64,000 bases of DNA from Cypionkella sp. (GTDB taxonomy: Bacteria; Pseudomonadota; Alphaproteobacteria; Rhodobacterales; Rhodobacteraceae). The stretch spans positions 248,001-312,000 of the forward strand of contig NZ_JAUSBA010000034.1 of NCBI RefSeq assembly GCF_030652235.1, read 5' to 3'. Positions 36,143 through 45,546 of the stretch are shown piece after piece. A program made the position numbers and the translations under genes. Under the pieces are notes generated by a model. It was given only the letters and a program-made list of their open reading frames with translations, made no database searches and was not told where the DNA came from. Numbering within the stretch: position 1 is the stretch's first letter; each line of letters begins with the position of its first letter.

Positions 36143-37192
36143 TCAGAAGCCAGATTTGATCATCTCAAACTCTTGCGTCATGCGGTCGCGCATGGCGGGA
36201 TCAATCGGCACCTGCGAGAGCAGGATGCCATCGACGGGATCAACGTCGGCGGCCTTGAGGTCTTCCAGCGGAATATCTTTCATCGCCACGTCATTTGAGT
36301 GGACGTAACCGAAGTTGGCAAGCAGGCCCTTGGCCGAGCCATGATCGAGCCACGCATTGATGAAATCATAGGCTTTTTCTTCTTTGCCGGGCCCGTCCTT
36401 GAAGTTGACATAGCCGCAGAACCAGTTCGCCACTCCCTCTTTCGGGGTGCGTTGGAAGGCGACGGGGACGCCTTCGCGTTTCAAGTTGGCAACGCCGTCG
36501 TTCCATGTCCAAGCGATCACCACTTCGCCAGTTTTCATCAGCTGCGCCAGTTCTGACGGATCGGCCCAATAGGTGCGGACATTGGCATGCGCCAGACGCA
36601 ACCAAGCGGCGGCGGCGGCGAATTGTTCGTCGGTCACATTGGTCCAATCCGAAACGCCTGTGGCCAGCAGGGCCAGCGACCAAGTGTCATCGGTGTTGTC
36701 GGGCAACGAGATTTTGCCTGCGAAGGCCGGGTCTGTGAACACTTGCAATGAGGCGACTTGCTCGGGTTTCACCAGATCGGTGTTGTAGGCGATGGCGGTA
36801 TAAGCGCCGTCAGTGGGGATGTACCAAACCCCCGTGTCATCGGCGAAAACTTTCGAGTTCTTGTAGCGATCGCCAATCTCAGCGTAGAGCGGGATTTTGC
36901 TGATATCCCACGGCTCGATCAGGTCTGCATCGCGGTATTTCTGCACCATTTGCGCACAAGGGTGGGCGACATCGGCTTTGAAACCGTTGGAGACTTTCTG
37001 GAAGGCTTCGTCATCGTCGCCAAAGAAGGAATAGGTCGGCATGTCACCGTTTTTGGCAACATAGGCCTCGATCAGCGCCTGATCCTCAAAGCCCGCCCAG
37101 TCGAACACGGTGAGATCTGGGTCGGCGGCATGGGCAAGGCTGGCAAAGCTGAGGACGATGGCCGTGCTGGCAAAAAGTTTCGTAAGGCGCAT
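36143..37192 (-). CDS. Periplasmic solute-binding protein, PotD-like (orphan)
   Basis: A 349-residue exported protein. A Sec signal of 22 residues ends SLAHA before ADPDLTVFDWAGFEDQ. The mature part resembles the spermidine/putrescine-binding family (PotD/PotF): VFDWAGF opening, WYIPTDGAYTAIAYNTD and AWTWNDGVANLKREG. The ligand is uncertain. The usual permease and ATPase genes are missing on both sides, so it works with a transporter elsewhere or in another role. It has a good ribosome-binding site (GGAAGGA) and its own terminator. Confidence 0.88.
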   Translation of the reverse strand: MRLTKLFASTAIVLSFASLAHAADPDLTVFDWAGFEDQALIEAYVAKNGDMPTYSFFGDDDEAFQKVSNGFKADVAHPCAQMVQKYRDADLIEPWDISKIPLYAEIGDRYKNSKVFADDTGVWYIPTDGAYTAIAYNTDLVKPEQVASLQVFTDPAFAGKISLPDNTDDTWSLALLATGVSDWTNVTDEQFAAAAAWLRLAHANVRTYWADPSELAQLMKTGEVVIAWTWNDGVANLKREGVPVAFQRTPKEGVANWFCGYVNFKDGPGKEEKAYDFINAWLDHGSAKGLLANFGYVHSNDVAMKDIPLEDLKAADVDPVDGILLSQVPIDPAMRDRMTQEFEMIKSGF

Positions 37193-37615
37193 GGGGTTCC
37201 TTCCGGCTGTTGGGGCCGCCGCTTGTGTCTGCTGCGACCTTAGGATGCCGCAAGGCTAGAGCGGGTGAGCGGTTGGCTCAAGCGGTTATTGCGAGATTGG
37301 TGGATGAGGGCGGGGATTGGCTGAATTTTGATCAAAGTTTCTCGATTTTGCTGGCCGCGGTAGCGGGGGTTTCACACCCCCTGCACCCCCGGGGGATATT
37401 TGAGCAGCGAGGATGACAATTTTAGATAAGTTTTGGGCGATTGGATGGGGTTTACCGCGTGAGAAACCTTGGCTAGGTTTGCTTTGAACCCGTTTCGCGC
37501 GGGATCTGCCACAGCGCCTGTGCGGGCCTGCGGCTTGGCTGGAAGACCTGCCACGGCCTCGCTTTACCGTGGAACTTCGCCGGGCCGTTTTGTTTGAACC
37601 GCAAAGGGATGTCTG
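37193..37615. other. 423-bp intergenic region between divergent genes
   Basis: It must hold promoters for both the binding-protein gene (minus) and the aminotransferase gene (plus). It contains CCCCCGGGGGATATTTGAGC at 37386-37405 followed by a GCGAGGATGA stretch, a sequence type echoed at 38884-38927. I see no gene and no riboswitch that I can name. Confidence 0.45.
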
Positions 37616-38848
37616 ATGACCCAACTTGATCTGAATTTCGTGCGCAGCCAGTTTCCGGCTTTTGAGAGTGCTGTGCTGGGCAGCCATGCGTTTTTTGAAA
37701 ACGCTGGCGGATCTTATCCTTGCCGTCAGGTGGTGGACCGGCTGCATCGGTTTTACCTGGATCGCAAAGTGCAGCCCTATGGCCCCTATCCGGGCGCGCA
37801 GGCGGGCGGGGCCGAGATGGATGAGGCGCGGGATCGGCTGGCTGGGCTGATGGGGGTGAAGGCAGAGCAGGTTTCGTTTGGGCCTTCAACATCGGCCAAT
37901 ACTTATGTTTTGGCGCAAGCGGTGCGGGTTTGGTTGCGCGGGGCTAAGGCTGCGATTGTGGTGACAAATCAGGACCATGAGGCGAATTCTGGCGTCTGGC
38001 GGCGGTTGGCAGACGAGGGCATTGAGGTGCGCGAGTGGCAGATTGATCCGCAGACCGGGAGTTTGGACCCGGCGGATTTGAGCGCGCTTTTGGCGGACGG
38101 CCGCGTGCGGTTGGTGTGTTTGCCGCATTGCTCGAATGTGGTGGCCGAGATCAATGATGTGGCGACGATTTCGGCGCTGGCCAAGGCGGCGGGGGCGCGG
38201 GTGGTGGTGGATGGCGTGTCTTACGCACCGCATGGGCTGCCGGATTTTGCAGCACTTGGGTGCGATGTGTATTTGTTCTCGGCCTATAAGACCTACGGGC
38301 CGCATCAGGGCATCATGCTGATTTCGGAAGATTTTGGGGCGGAATTGCCAGCGCAGGGGCATTATTTCAACGCCGGATCGCTGTATAAACGCTTCACCCC
38401 TGCCGGACCGGACCATGCGCAGATCGCGGCTTGTGCGGGGATGGCGGATTATATTGATGCGTTGCACGCGCATCATTTTGGCGTTGAAAGTGACCCTGTT
38501 GCGCGGAACCGGGCGGTGCATGATCTGATGCGCAGCCATGAGGTGGCGGTGGTGGCGCCGCTGCTGAATTATCTCGCGGCGCGCAATGATTTGCGGTTGA
38601 TCGGGCCTAGGGCGGCTGAGGCGCGGGCGCCGACGGTGGCGGTGGTGTTGGACCGCGCGGCAGAGCCGGTGTCTGAGGCTTTGGGGCGGGCGGGGATTGC
38701 CTGTTGGGCTGGCGATTTCTATGCGGTGCGGCCGCTCACCGCGATGGGGGTTGATCTGGAGCAGGGCGTGCTGCGGATGTCGTTGGTGCATTACACCTCG
38801 GCGGCGGAGGTTGCGCAGTTGATCGCAGCGCTGGACCGGGTGTTGTAG
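37616..38848 (+). CDS. Cysteine desulfurase-like class V aminotransferase
   Basis: A 410-residue PLP enzyme with fold type I. The Schiff-base Lys lies in FSAYKTYGPHQGIM, and the cofactor region has SFGPSTSANTYVLA, NQDHEANSGVWRRL and VVVDGVSYAPHGLPDF. It belongs to the VCA0407/CsdA-like subgroup annotated as cysteine desulfurase-like; no sulfur-acceptor gene is adjacent, so the reaction is not certain. The ATG follows AAAGGGATG. Confidence 0.88.
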   Translation: MTQLDLNFVRSQFPAFESAVLGSHAFFENAGGSYPCRQVVDRLHRFYLDRKVQPYGPYPGAQAGGAEMDEARDRLAGLMGVKAEQVSFGPSTSANTYVLAQAVRVWLRGAKAAIVVTNQDHEANSGVWRRLADEGIEVREWQIDPQTGSLDPADLSALLADGRVRLVCLPHCSNVVAEINDVATISALAKAAGARVVVDGVSYAPHGLPDFAALGCDVYLFSAYKTYGPHQGIMLISEDFGAELPAQGHYFNAGSLYKRFTPAGPDHAQIAACAGMADYIDALHAHHFGVESDPVARNRAVHDLMRSHEVAVVAPLLNYLAARNDLRLIGPRAAEARAPTVAVVLDRAAEPVSEALGRAGIACWAGDFYAVRPLTAMGVDLEQGVLRMSLVHYTSAAEVAQLIAALDRVL

Positions 38849-38974
38849 CGATTGTTGAGAAAAATCGGGGGGGGCTTTGCGCCGCCCCCCCCCAGCAAGG
38901 ATATTTGCGCACAGAGGATGAACAAGTGATCTGATCGAAGGGTTGACGCGTAAGCGTTTGAAAGAGTGTGGGAT

Positions 38975-40423
38975 ATGATGGCAGATCAGCCTTTGATTTT
39001 GTGGTTTCGGCGGGATTTTCGGCTTTCGGATCACCCGATGCTGGCGGCGGCTGTGGCCTCTGGGCGGGCTTTGATTCCGGTGTTCGTGTTGGATGCGCAG
39101 GCTGAGGCTTTGGGGGCGGCGGCGAAATGGCGGTTGGGGTTGGGGCTGGCGCGGTTTGCTGAAACGCTGGCTGCGCTTGGGCAAAGGCTGATCCTGAGGC
39201 GCGGCGATGCGTTGGAGGTTTTGCAAGCGCTGGCTGCAGAAACCGGGGCCGCAGGGGTGATGTGGCAGCGGATGTATGATCCGCACGCGGTGGCGCGCGA
39301 TACTGCGGTGAAGGCGGCGTTGCGCGCCAAGGGGTTGGTGGCGGAAAGTTTTTCGGGGGCTTTGTTGATCGAGCCTTGGGAGGTGGCGACCGGGCAAGGC
39401 GGATATTACAAGGTGTATTCACCGTTTTGGCGGTCGGTGTCGGCGCGGGGATTTGCAAGCCCAGTGCCTGCGGTGACGGCAATGCGCGCGCCAGATATCT
39501 GGCCTGCCTCGGATGATCTGGCCGATTGGCAGATGGGGGCTGCGATGCGGCGCGGCGCTTCGGTGTGTTTGCCGTATCAGCGTGTCGGCGCGGCGGCGGC
39601 GCTGGCGCGGCTGGATGAGTTTATCGATACGGCTGTGGATCGCTACAAGGCGGCGCGGGATTTTCCGGGGGTGATTGGGGCGACCTCGGGTCTGTCGGAG
39701 AACCTCGCTTGGGGCGAGATTGGGCCGCGGACGATTTGGGCGACGGGCCAGCGGGCTTTGCATCAGGGTGAAGATGGGGCGGAGCATTTTTGCAAAGAGT
39801 TGGTCTGGCGCGAGTTTGCTTATCATCTGATGCATCATTCGCCGCACATTCTCACGCAAAGCTGGCGTGAGGGATGGGACGCTTTTCCGTGGCGCGGCGA
39901 CAACCGCGACGCCGAGGCGTGGCGGCGTGGCATGACGGGCGAGCCGTTTGTCGATGCAGCGATGCGCGAGATGTATGTCACCGGGCGGATGCACAATCGG
40001 GCACGGATGGTGGTGGCGTCTTACCTCACCAAGCATCTGCTGACGGATTGGCGCATTGGCCAGGCGTGGTTTGCCGCGTGTCTGACCGATTGGGATGAGG
40101 CCGCCAATGCGATGGGTTGGCAGTGGGTGGCAGGCTCTGGTCCTGATGCAGCACCGTATTTTCGGGTGTTCAACCCCAGCGGTCAGGCCGAAAAATTTGA
40201 CAGCGATGGGGCATATCGGCGACGTTGGATCGCTGAGATCTCAGCCAAACCGGGGCCAGAGGCGATGAGTTATTTTGAGGCGGTGCCAAAGGCGTGGCAG
40301 TTGCGCGCTGGGGCTTATCCCGCAGCGATTGTCACTTTGGCTGAGGGGCGTGCACGCGCGCTTGCGGCTTATGCTGCGCGCGGCAATGACGCTGCGCAAA
40401 TCGATACAGAGGCGAGGGAATGA
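38975..40423 (+). CDS. phrB: Deoxyribodipyrimidine photolyase
   Basis: A flavin photolyase that repairs UV-induced cyclobutane dimers, 482 residues. The N-terminal DNA photolyase domain opens LILWFRRDFRLSDHPML. The FAD domain has WGEIGPRTIW, HFCKELVWREFAYHLMHH, NRARMVVASYLTKHLL and the conserved DWDEAANAMGWQWVAGSG. Adjacent ATGs at 38975 and 38978 are both possible. The end overlaps cfa by 4 bp. Confidence 0.95.
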   Translation: MMADQPLILWFRRDFRLSDHPMLAAAVASGRALIPVFVLDAQAEALGAAAKWRLGLGLARFAETLAALGQRLILRRGDALEVLQALAAETGAAGVMWQRMYDPHAVARDTAVKAALRAKGLVAESFSGALLIEPWEVATGQGGYYKVYSPFWRSVSARGFASPVPAVTAMRAPDIWPASDDLADWQMGAAMRRGASVCLPYQRVGAAAALARLDEFIDTAVDRYKAARDFPGVIGATSGLSENLAWGEIGPRTIWATGQRALHQGEDGAEHFCKELVWREFAYHLMHHSPHILTQSWREGWDAFPWRGDNRDAEAWRRGMTGEPFVDAAMREMYVTGRMHNRARMVVASYLTKHLLTDWRIGQAWFAACLTDWDEAANAMGWQWVAGSGPDAAPYFRVFNPSGQAEKFDSDGAYRRRWIAEISAKPGPEAMSYFEAVPKAWQLRAGAYPAAIVTLAEGRARALAAYAARGNDAAQIDTEARE

Positions 40424-41652
40424 TGGACGTGTTGACGACAACCAAAGGCCAAAAGCGGTTGCCGCGCTACTTCGCAACCGTGTTCGACATGGCGAAAAAA
40501 CTGCAACGCGGGCGGTTAGAGTTTGGCCTGCCCGATGGGCGACAGTTTCGCATTGAGGGAGCTGATCCGGGGCCGATGGCGCGCATTGACATCCACGACC
40601 CCGACCTGTTCGCGCGGCTGATCCGCGAGGGCGATCTGGGGTTTTGCGAGGCTTATGTCGAAGGCGGTTGGTCCAGCCCAGATTTGATGGCGTTCATGGA
40701 TCTGATGCATGAGGGTAACAGCGCGGTTTATGACGCCTTTCCTGGCATGAGTTTGGTGCGGGCTTACGAGCGGTTCCGGTTTTGGCTGCAATCAAACTCG
40801 AAAGCCCAAGCGAAGAAGAACATCGCGCATCATTATGATCTGGGCAATGATTTCTACAAGCTGTGGCTGGATGACAGCATGACCTATTCGGCGGCGATCT
40901 ACCGCACCGGGCAGGAAAGCCTTGAGACAGCACAAGCGCAGAAATACGCTTCGATGGTCGATCAAATGGGGTCGAAACCCGGCGATCATGTGCTGGAGAT
41001 CGGCTGCGGCTGGGGTGGTTTTGCCGAATATGCCGCGAAAGAACGTGGGCTGCGGGTAACGGCTTTGACGATCAGTCAGGCCCAGCACGATTATGCCGTG
41101 GCGCGGATGCAACGGTTGGGGCTGCAGGACCGGGTTGAGATCAAGTTGCAAGACTACCGCGATGAAACCGGGGTTTATGACGGGGTTGCCAGCATTGAGA
41201 TGTTTGAGGCGGTGGGCGAGAAGTATTGGCCGGTGTATTTTGACACCGTGCGGGATCGTTTGAAGCCCGGCGGTCATGCCACGTTGCAGATCATCACCGT
41301 GCAGGAAGCGCGGTTTGAGACTTACCGTAAGGCCGTTGATTTCATTCAGAAGTATATCTTCCCCGGCGGTATGCTGCCCAGCCCTTCGGTGCTGAAACGC
41401 GAGGCTGAACGTGCAGGGCTTAAGGTGAAAGGCTCGATTGAGTTTGGCAAAAGCTACAGCCAGACTTTGCGGCGCTGGTACGACAGTTTCAACGCGCGCT
41501 GGGCCGAGGCGGCGGGACTTGGCTTTGATGAGAGGTTCCGGCGGATGTGGAACTTTTATCTCGCCTCTTGTGCTGGCACGTTTGAGGGCGGAAACTGCGA
41601 TGTAACGCAGATCACACTGACCCGCCCGATTGCCGAGGTGGGCGCGGCGTGA
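40420..41652 (+). CDS. Cyclopropane-fatty-acyl-phospholipid synthase family methyltransferase
   Basis: A 410-residue SAM enzyme. The SAM site is LEIGCGWGGFAEYAA, preceded by the family NIAHHYDLGNDFYKLWLDDSMTYS segment. The later VASIEMFEAVGEKYW and YIFPGGMLPS motifs are typical of CFA synthases, which methylenate unsaturated phospholipid acyl chains in the membrane. It overlaps phrB (ATGA) and is likely co-transcribed with it and with trgA-trgB 27 bp downstream. Confidence 0.93.
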   Translation: MMDVLTTTKGQKRLPRYFATVFDMAKKLQRGRLEFGLPDGRQFRIEGADPGPMARIDIHDPDLFARLIREGDLGFCEAYVEGGWSSPDLMAFMDLMHEGNSAVYDAFPGMSLVRAYERFRFWLQSNSKAQAKKNIAHHYDLGNDFYKLWLDDSMTYSAAIYRTGQESLETAQAQKYASMVDQMGSKPGDHVLEIGCGWGGFAEYAAKERGLRVTALTISQAQHDYAVARMQRLGLQDRVEIKLQDYRDETGVYDGVASIEMFEAVGEKYWPVYFDTVRDRLKPGGHATLQIITVQEARFETYRKAVDFIQKYIFPGGMLPSPSVLKREAERAGLKVKGSIEFGKSYSQTLRRWYDSFNARWAEAAGLGFDERFRRMWNFYLASCAGTFEGGNCDVTQITLTRPIAEVGAA

Positions 41653-41679
41653 TCTGGCGCGCAGCTGAGAAGGATCGCC

Positions 41680-42120
41680 ATGCCCACTGCCTCAAAACTT
41701 GTTGCTGCGGTGGCTTATGCGCTGCTGGGCTTTCTTGCAGCGCTGACTTTTGTCAAATATCTGCCAGATGGCACGCCTTTGGGCTATTTCCGCGAGATCA
41801 CGGCGGCGATTGGTTTTATCGTGGGCTGGCTGGTGATGGGCAAGCTGACGCGCAAGGGCTACCGCGAGGCGATCAATTCGGGGCTGGTGACGGCGCTGCT
41901 GTTGGTGTTCTGGGCGCTGCTGGCGTTCTCGCTGTACTTCATGGTGAGGAAGTCGATGCGCATGATGTATGACGGCCCGATGGAAGCGGTTTTGGGGGTT
42001 TTCCAGCTGATGTTTGATTACGGCAAAATGCTGTTGGTTCCGGATATGCTGGGGGTGATCCTGGTGGGCGGCATCGTCGCCGGATTGGTCTGCGAATGGG
42101 CCGGGAAGCGCTGGTCGTGA
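41680..42120 (+). CDS. trgA: TrgA-like membrane protein (tellurite resistance locus)
   Basis: A 146-residue protein with about four predicted spans. It resembles TrgA, defined in Rhodobacter sphaeroides by a locus that raises tellurite resistance. The biochemical role is unknown. It is followed by trgB with a GTGA overlap, the same pair as in R. sphaeroides. As I recall, cysK is also linked there; here cysK is 16 kb away. Confidence 0.85.
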   Translation: MPTASKLVAAVAYALLGFLAALTFVKYLPDGTPLGYFREITAAIGFIVGWLVMGKLTRKGYREAINSGLVTALLLVFWALLAFSLYFMVRKSMRMMYDGPMEAVLGVFQLMFDYGKMLLVPDMLGVILVGGIVAGLVCEWAGKRWS

Positions 42121-43241
42121 AGCATCCGTATTTCTTCTGTGGCACCTTGCGGCATATGCCGCTGCTTGAGGTCGTGTTGGGGCATGCGGTGGCGAGCACC
42201 CCGGCTTGGTTGGCGGACCATGCGCTTTACTGGGTGAAGGATCGCAGTTTTCCGATTCTGATCGCGGAGCCTGGCGCGCGAGTTGAGGGGATTTTGGTCT
42301 CGGCCAGCTCTCAGGACGATGTGGCGCGGATGGATTTCTTTGAAGGCGGTTTTGGCTTTAGTGGCCGCACCATGGCGGTGATGCAGCACAACGCGGCGGT
42401 TGAGGCTGTGGTGTTTCACCCCGAGGTTTGCGCAGCGACATGCAAGCGCGGCGACGTTTGGGCGCTGGAGCAGTGGCAGCCGCAATTTGGCGCTGAATTT
42501 GTGGCTATGGCCAAGGATTATCTGGCGCTGTTCGCGGTGAAACCGCCGCTCGCGGTGGCGGCGCGGTTTGAACAGATGCTGGCGCGCGGGGCATCGCGGG
42601 TGCGGGCATCGGGTGCTGCACCGACCGAGTTGCGCCATCCTGCCGGGGTGGGGGACGTGGCGGTTGCGGCGCAGCGTGAACCCTACGCGCGGTTTTTCGC
42701 GATGGAGGAAATCGACGTCAGCTTCCGGCGTTTTGACGGCAGTATGAGCCCGCAGGTGACGCGGGCGAGCTTCATTGGCTGCGATGCGGTGACGGTAATG
42801 CCTTATGACCCGGTGCGCGACCGGGTGTTGGTGATTGATCAGTTTCGCGCGGGACCTTATTTGCGCGGTGATCCGCAACCTTGGCAGATCGAGGCGATAG
42901 CGGGCCGCATTGATCCGGGGGAGACGCCTGTTGAGGCGGCAAAGCGCGAGGCTGTGGAAGAGGCGGGGTTGGTGTTGGCCGATTTGCTGCCCGTTGCCAG
43001 CTATTATCCCAGCCCCGGCTGTTCGGCAGAGTTTCTGTATTCGTTTGTTGCGCTGACCGATCTGCCGGATACGGCGGCGGGGGTGTTTGGTGTCGAGGGC
43101 GAGGCGGAAGATATTCGCGGCCATCTGATCAGTTTTGATCGGCTGATGGCGCTGGTGGCTTCGGGTGAAATTTCCAACGCGCCCACCGTGCTGACGGCAT
43201 TTTGGCTGGCCCAGAATAGGGATCGGTTGCGCCGCGCCTGA
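42117..43241 (+). CDS. trgB: TrgB-like protein: GGCT-like domain fused to NUDIX hydrolase
   Basis: A 374-residue fusion. The N-terminal 150 or so residues look like a gamma-glutamylcyclotransferase fold (FFCGTLRHMPLLEVVLG, YGTLR-type opening). The C-terminal half is a NUDIX hydrolase of the ADP-ribose pyrophosphatase type with the box GRIDPGETPVEAAKREAVEE and the YPSPGCSAEFLYSFVAL segment. The GTG at 42117 overlaps the trgA stop (GTGA); an ATG at 42096 is the alternative. Role in tellurite tolerance comes from the R. sphaeroides locus, not from this sequence. Confidence 0.86.
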   Translation: MKHPYFFCGTLRHMPLLEVVLGHAVASTPAWLADHALYWVKDRSFPILIAEPGARVEGILVSASSQDDVARMDFFEGGFGFSGRTMAVMQHNAAVEAVVFHPEVCAATCKRGDVWALEQWQPQFGAEFVAMAKDYLALFAVKPPLAVAARFEQMLARGASRVRASGAAPTELRHPAGVGDVAVAAQREPYARFFAMEEIDVSFRRFDGSMSPQVTRASFIGCDAVTVMPYDPVRDRVLVIDQFRAGPYLRGDPQPWQIEAIAGRIDPGETPVEAAKREAVEEAGLVLADLLPVASYYPSPGCSAEFLYSFVALTDLPDTAAGVFGVEGEAEDIRGHLISFDRLMALVASGEISNAPTVLTAFWLAQNRDRLRRA

Positions 43242-43242
43242 G

Positions 43243-43306
43243 CCCCGCGCAACCGATTTTTGAGAAAAATCGTGCCGGAATTTTCGAAAACTCCGGTTGC
43301 GCGGGG
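43243..43306. repeat. Double-hairpin repeat, copy 4, inside a longer inverted repeat
   Basis: The core at 43251-43296 is AACCGATTTTTGAGAAAAAT, CGTGCC, then GGAATTTTCGAAAACTCCGG. Outside it, CCCCGCGCAACCG (43243-43255) pairs with CGGTTGCGCGGGG (43294-43306), so the whole element can fold as one long stem carrying two hairpins. It lies exactly between the convergent trgB and Gfo/Idh/MocA genes and may serve both as a terminator. Confidence 0.85.
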
Positions 43307-43317
43307 GACAGGCGGTG

Positions 43318-44478
43318 TTACAGCGCCAGTTTAGTCCAAGCGCCATTCTTGATGGAAGACCGCACGCAGGCATCGACAAAGGCGACACCTTCGAGACCTT
43401 CTTTCAACCCCGGGAAGCTGACTGCGCTGTCCAGTGCCGACCCATCGCGCCGTGCGATGATTGCGCGTCCGGCCTCGGCGTAGATATTGGCGAAGCCTTC
43501 CAGATAGCCTTCGGGATGCCCGGGCGGGATGCGGGTGACGCGGGCGGCAGCGTCGCCGGTGCCTGCACCGCCCCGCGTCAACCGATAGCGCGGCGCGGCC
43601 AAGGGGGTGACCCAGAGGTAGTTGGGGTTTTCCTGCTCCCATTCAATCCCGGCTTTGGTGCCATAAATCCGCAGGCGCAGGCCGTTTTCTTGGCCTGCGG
43701 CGACTTGGGAACACCACAGCATCCCGCGCGCGCCAGAGCTGTAGCGCAGCAGGACATGGGCGTTGTCATCGACTCGCCTTCCGGGGACAAAGCTTTGCAG
43801 GTCGGCGGCGAGCTCGGAAAGCGTCAGGCCAGAGACGAAATTGGCGAGGTTGAAGGCATGGGTGCCGATATCGCCTGTCGAACCACCGGCACCAGAGCGC
43901 GCCGGATCGGTGCGCCAATCGGCTTGTTTGTTGTCGACCTCATGCGCCAGCCAGTCTTGGGCGTATTCAACTTGCACCAGCCGAATATCGCCCAGATCGC
44001 CGGCCTGAACCATGGCTTTGGCTTGGCGGATCATCGGATAGCCAGTGTAGTTGTGGGTCAAGGCAAACACTACGCCCGAGGCTTCGGCGGCTTTGGCCAG
44101 CTTTTTCGCCTCCGCCAGCGTCGCGGTCAGCGGTTTGTCGCAGATCACATGGATGCCGCGTTTGAGAAACTCTAACGCCACGGGGGCGTGCATGTGGTTG
44201 GGGGTGACGATCGCGACGGCCTCGATGCCGTCTTTGCGCCGGGCTTCTTTTTGGGCCATCTCGGCAAAGCTGCCATAGCTACGCGCCACGCCAATATCGG
44301 CGGCAGAGGCGGCGGAGCGTTCGGGGTCGGACGAAAACGCCCCGGCCACCAGTTCGTATTGATCGTCAATGCGGCTGGCGATGCGGTGGACGGCGCCGAT
44401 GAAAGCGCCACGACCGCCGCCAACCATGCCAAGACGGATGCGGGGCGCGCGGGCGGTGTGAGCTGCGGTGATGGCCAT
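43318..44478 (-). CDS. Gfo/Idh/MocA family oxidoreductase
   Basis: A 386-residue NAD(P)-dependent sugar dehydrogenase-like protein. The Rossmann fold is [20 protein letters not shown], and the substrate-site Lys is in [10 protein letters not shown]. The C-terminal beta-sheet domain has [20 protein letters not shown]. It follows a sugar isomerase/epimerase gene by 3 bp and is probably the last gene of that unit. The pair mirrors the isomerase/oxidoreductase pair at 53548-55440. The substrate is unknown; a sugar or keto-sugar is likely from context. Confidence 0.92.
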   Translation of the reverse strand: MAITAAHTARAPRIRLGMVGGGRGAFIGAVHRIASRIDDQYELVAGAFSSDPERSAASAADIGVARSYGSFAEMAQKEARRKDGIEAVAIVTPNHMHAPVALEFLKRGIHVICDKPLTATLAEAKKLAKAAEASGVVFALTHNYTGYPMIRQAKAMVQAGDLGDIRLVQVEYAQDWLAHEVDNKQADWRTDPARSGAGGSTGDIGTHAFNLANFVSGLTLSELAADLQSFVPGRRVDDNAHVLLRYSSGARGMLWCSQVAAGQENGLRLRIYGTKAGIEWEQENPNYLWVTPLAAPRYRLTRGGAGTGDAAARVTRIPPGHPEGYLEGFANIYAEAGRAIIARRDGSALDSAVSFPGLKEGLEGVAFVDACVRSSIKNGAWTKLAL

Positions 44479-44481
44479 GAT

Positions 44482-45537
44482 CTACTCCAATCCCAACATG
44501 CGGCGGTTGGCGGCGCGGTCGGTGCCTGCATCGGCAAAATCGTCAAACGCCTTTTCGGTGACGCGGATCAGGTGTTTGGCGACGTAAGCCGCGCCTTCGC
44601 GCGCGCCGTCTTCGGGGTGCTTGATGCAGCATTCCCATTCCACCACCGCCCAGCCGTCAAAGCCGTGTTGGGTGAGTTTCGAGAAGATGCCGCCGAAATC
44701 AACCTGCCCATCGCCGACCGAGCGGAAGCGGCCCGCGCGGTTGATCCAAGACTGGAAGCCACCGTAGACGCCTTGGCGGCCTGTGGGGTTGAGTTCTGCA
44801 TCCTTGACGTGGAACATCTTGATGCGCTCGTGGTAGATGTCGATATGCGCAAGGTAATCAAGGTGTTGCAGCACATAGTGGCTGGGATCATACAGCATGT
44901 TGGCGCGGGGATGGTTGTTGACACGCTCTAGGAACATCTCAAACGAGATGCCGTCATGCAGGTCTTCGCCGGGGTGAATCTCATAGGCCAAATCAATGCC
45001 GCAGGCGTCGGCGTGGTTGAGCAGCGGCGTCCAGCGGCGGGCGAGTTCGTCAAAGGCTTCCTCGACCAAACCCGCCGGGCGTTGCGGCCATGGGTAAAGG
45101 TAGGGCCAAGCCAGCGCACCCGAGAAGGTTGCATGCGCGGTGAGGCCAAGGTTCTTGCTGGCGGTCAGGGCTTTGGTGACCTGATCCACCGCCCAAGCCT
45201 GCCGGGCTTTCGGATTGCCACGCACTTCTGGGGCGGCGAAGCCATCAAACTGGGTGTCATAGGCGGGATGCACGGCGACCAACTGGCCTTGCAGGTGGGT
45301 CGAAAGCTCGGTGATTTCCACGCCATTCTGCGCGGCGATGCCCTTCAATTCGTCGCAATAGGTTTTTGAGCTGGCGGCTTTGTCCAAATCAATCAGCCGC
45401 GCGTCCCAAGACGGCACCTGCACGCCTTTGTACCCGCAGTCGGCGGCCCATTTGGTGATGGCATCAAAGCTGTTGAACGGCGCTGCATCGCCTGCGAATT
45501 GCGCTAGAAACAGCGCCGGTCCTTTGATCGTCTTCAT
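44482..45537 (-). CDS. Sugar phosphate isomerase/epimerase family protein
   Basis: A 351-residue xylose-isomerase-like TIM barrel (AP endonuclease 2 superfamily). Metal-site residues lie in YEIHPGEDLHDG, MLYDPSHYVLQHLD, HVKDAELNPTG and AVVEWECCIKHP. It lies between the LacI gene and the oxidoreductase, all on the minus strand. The family includes inosose, hydroxypyruvate and keto-sugar isomerases, and the exact substrate cannot be read. Confidence 0.9.
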   Translation of the reverse strand: MKTIKGPALFLAQFAGDAAPFNSFDAITKWAADCGYKGVQVPSWDARLIDLDKAASSKTYCDELKGIAAQNGVEITELSTHLQGQLVAVHPAYDTQFDGFAAPEVRGNPKARQAWAVDQVTKALTASKNLGLTAHATFSGALAWPYLYPWPQRPAGLVEEAFDELARRWTPLLNHADACGIDLAYEIHPGEDLHDGISFEMFLERVNNHPRANMLYDPSHYVLQHLDYLAHIDIYHERIKMFHVKDAELNPTGRQGVYGGFQSWINRAGRFRSVGDGQVDFGGIFSKLTQHGFDGWAVVEWECCIKHPEDGAREGAAYVAKHLIRVTEKAFDDFADAGTDRAANRRMLGLE

Positions 45538-45546
45538 GGTCTCTCC

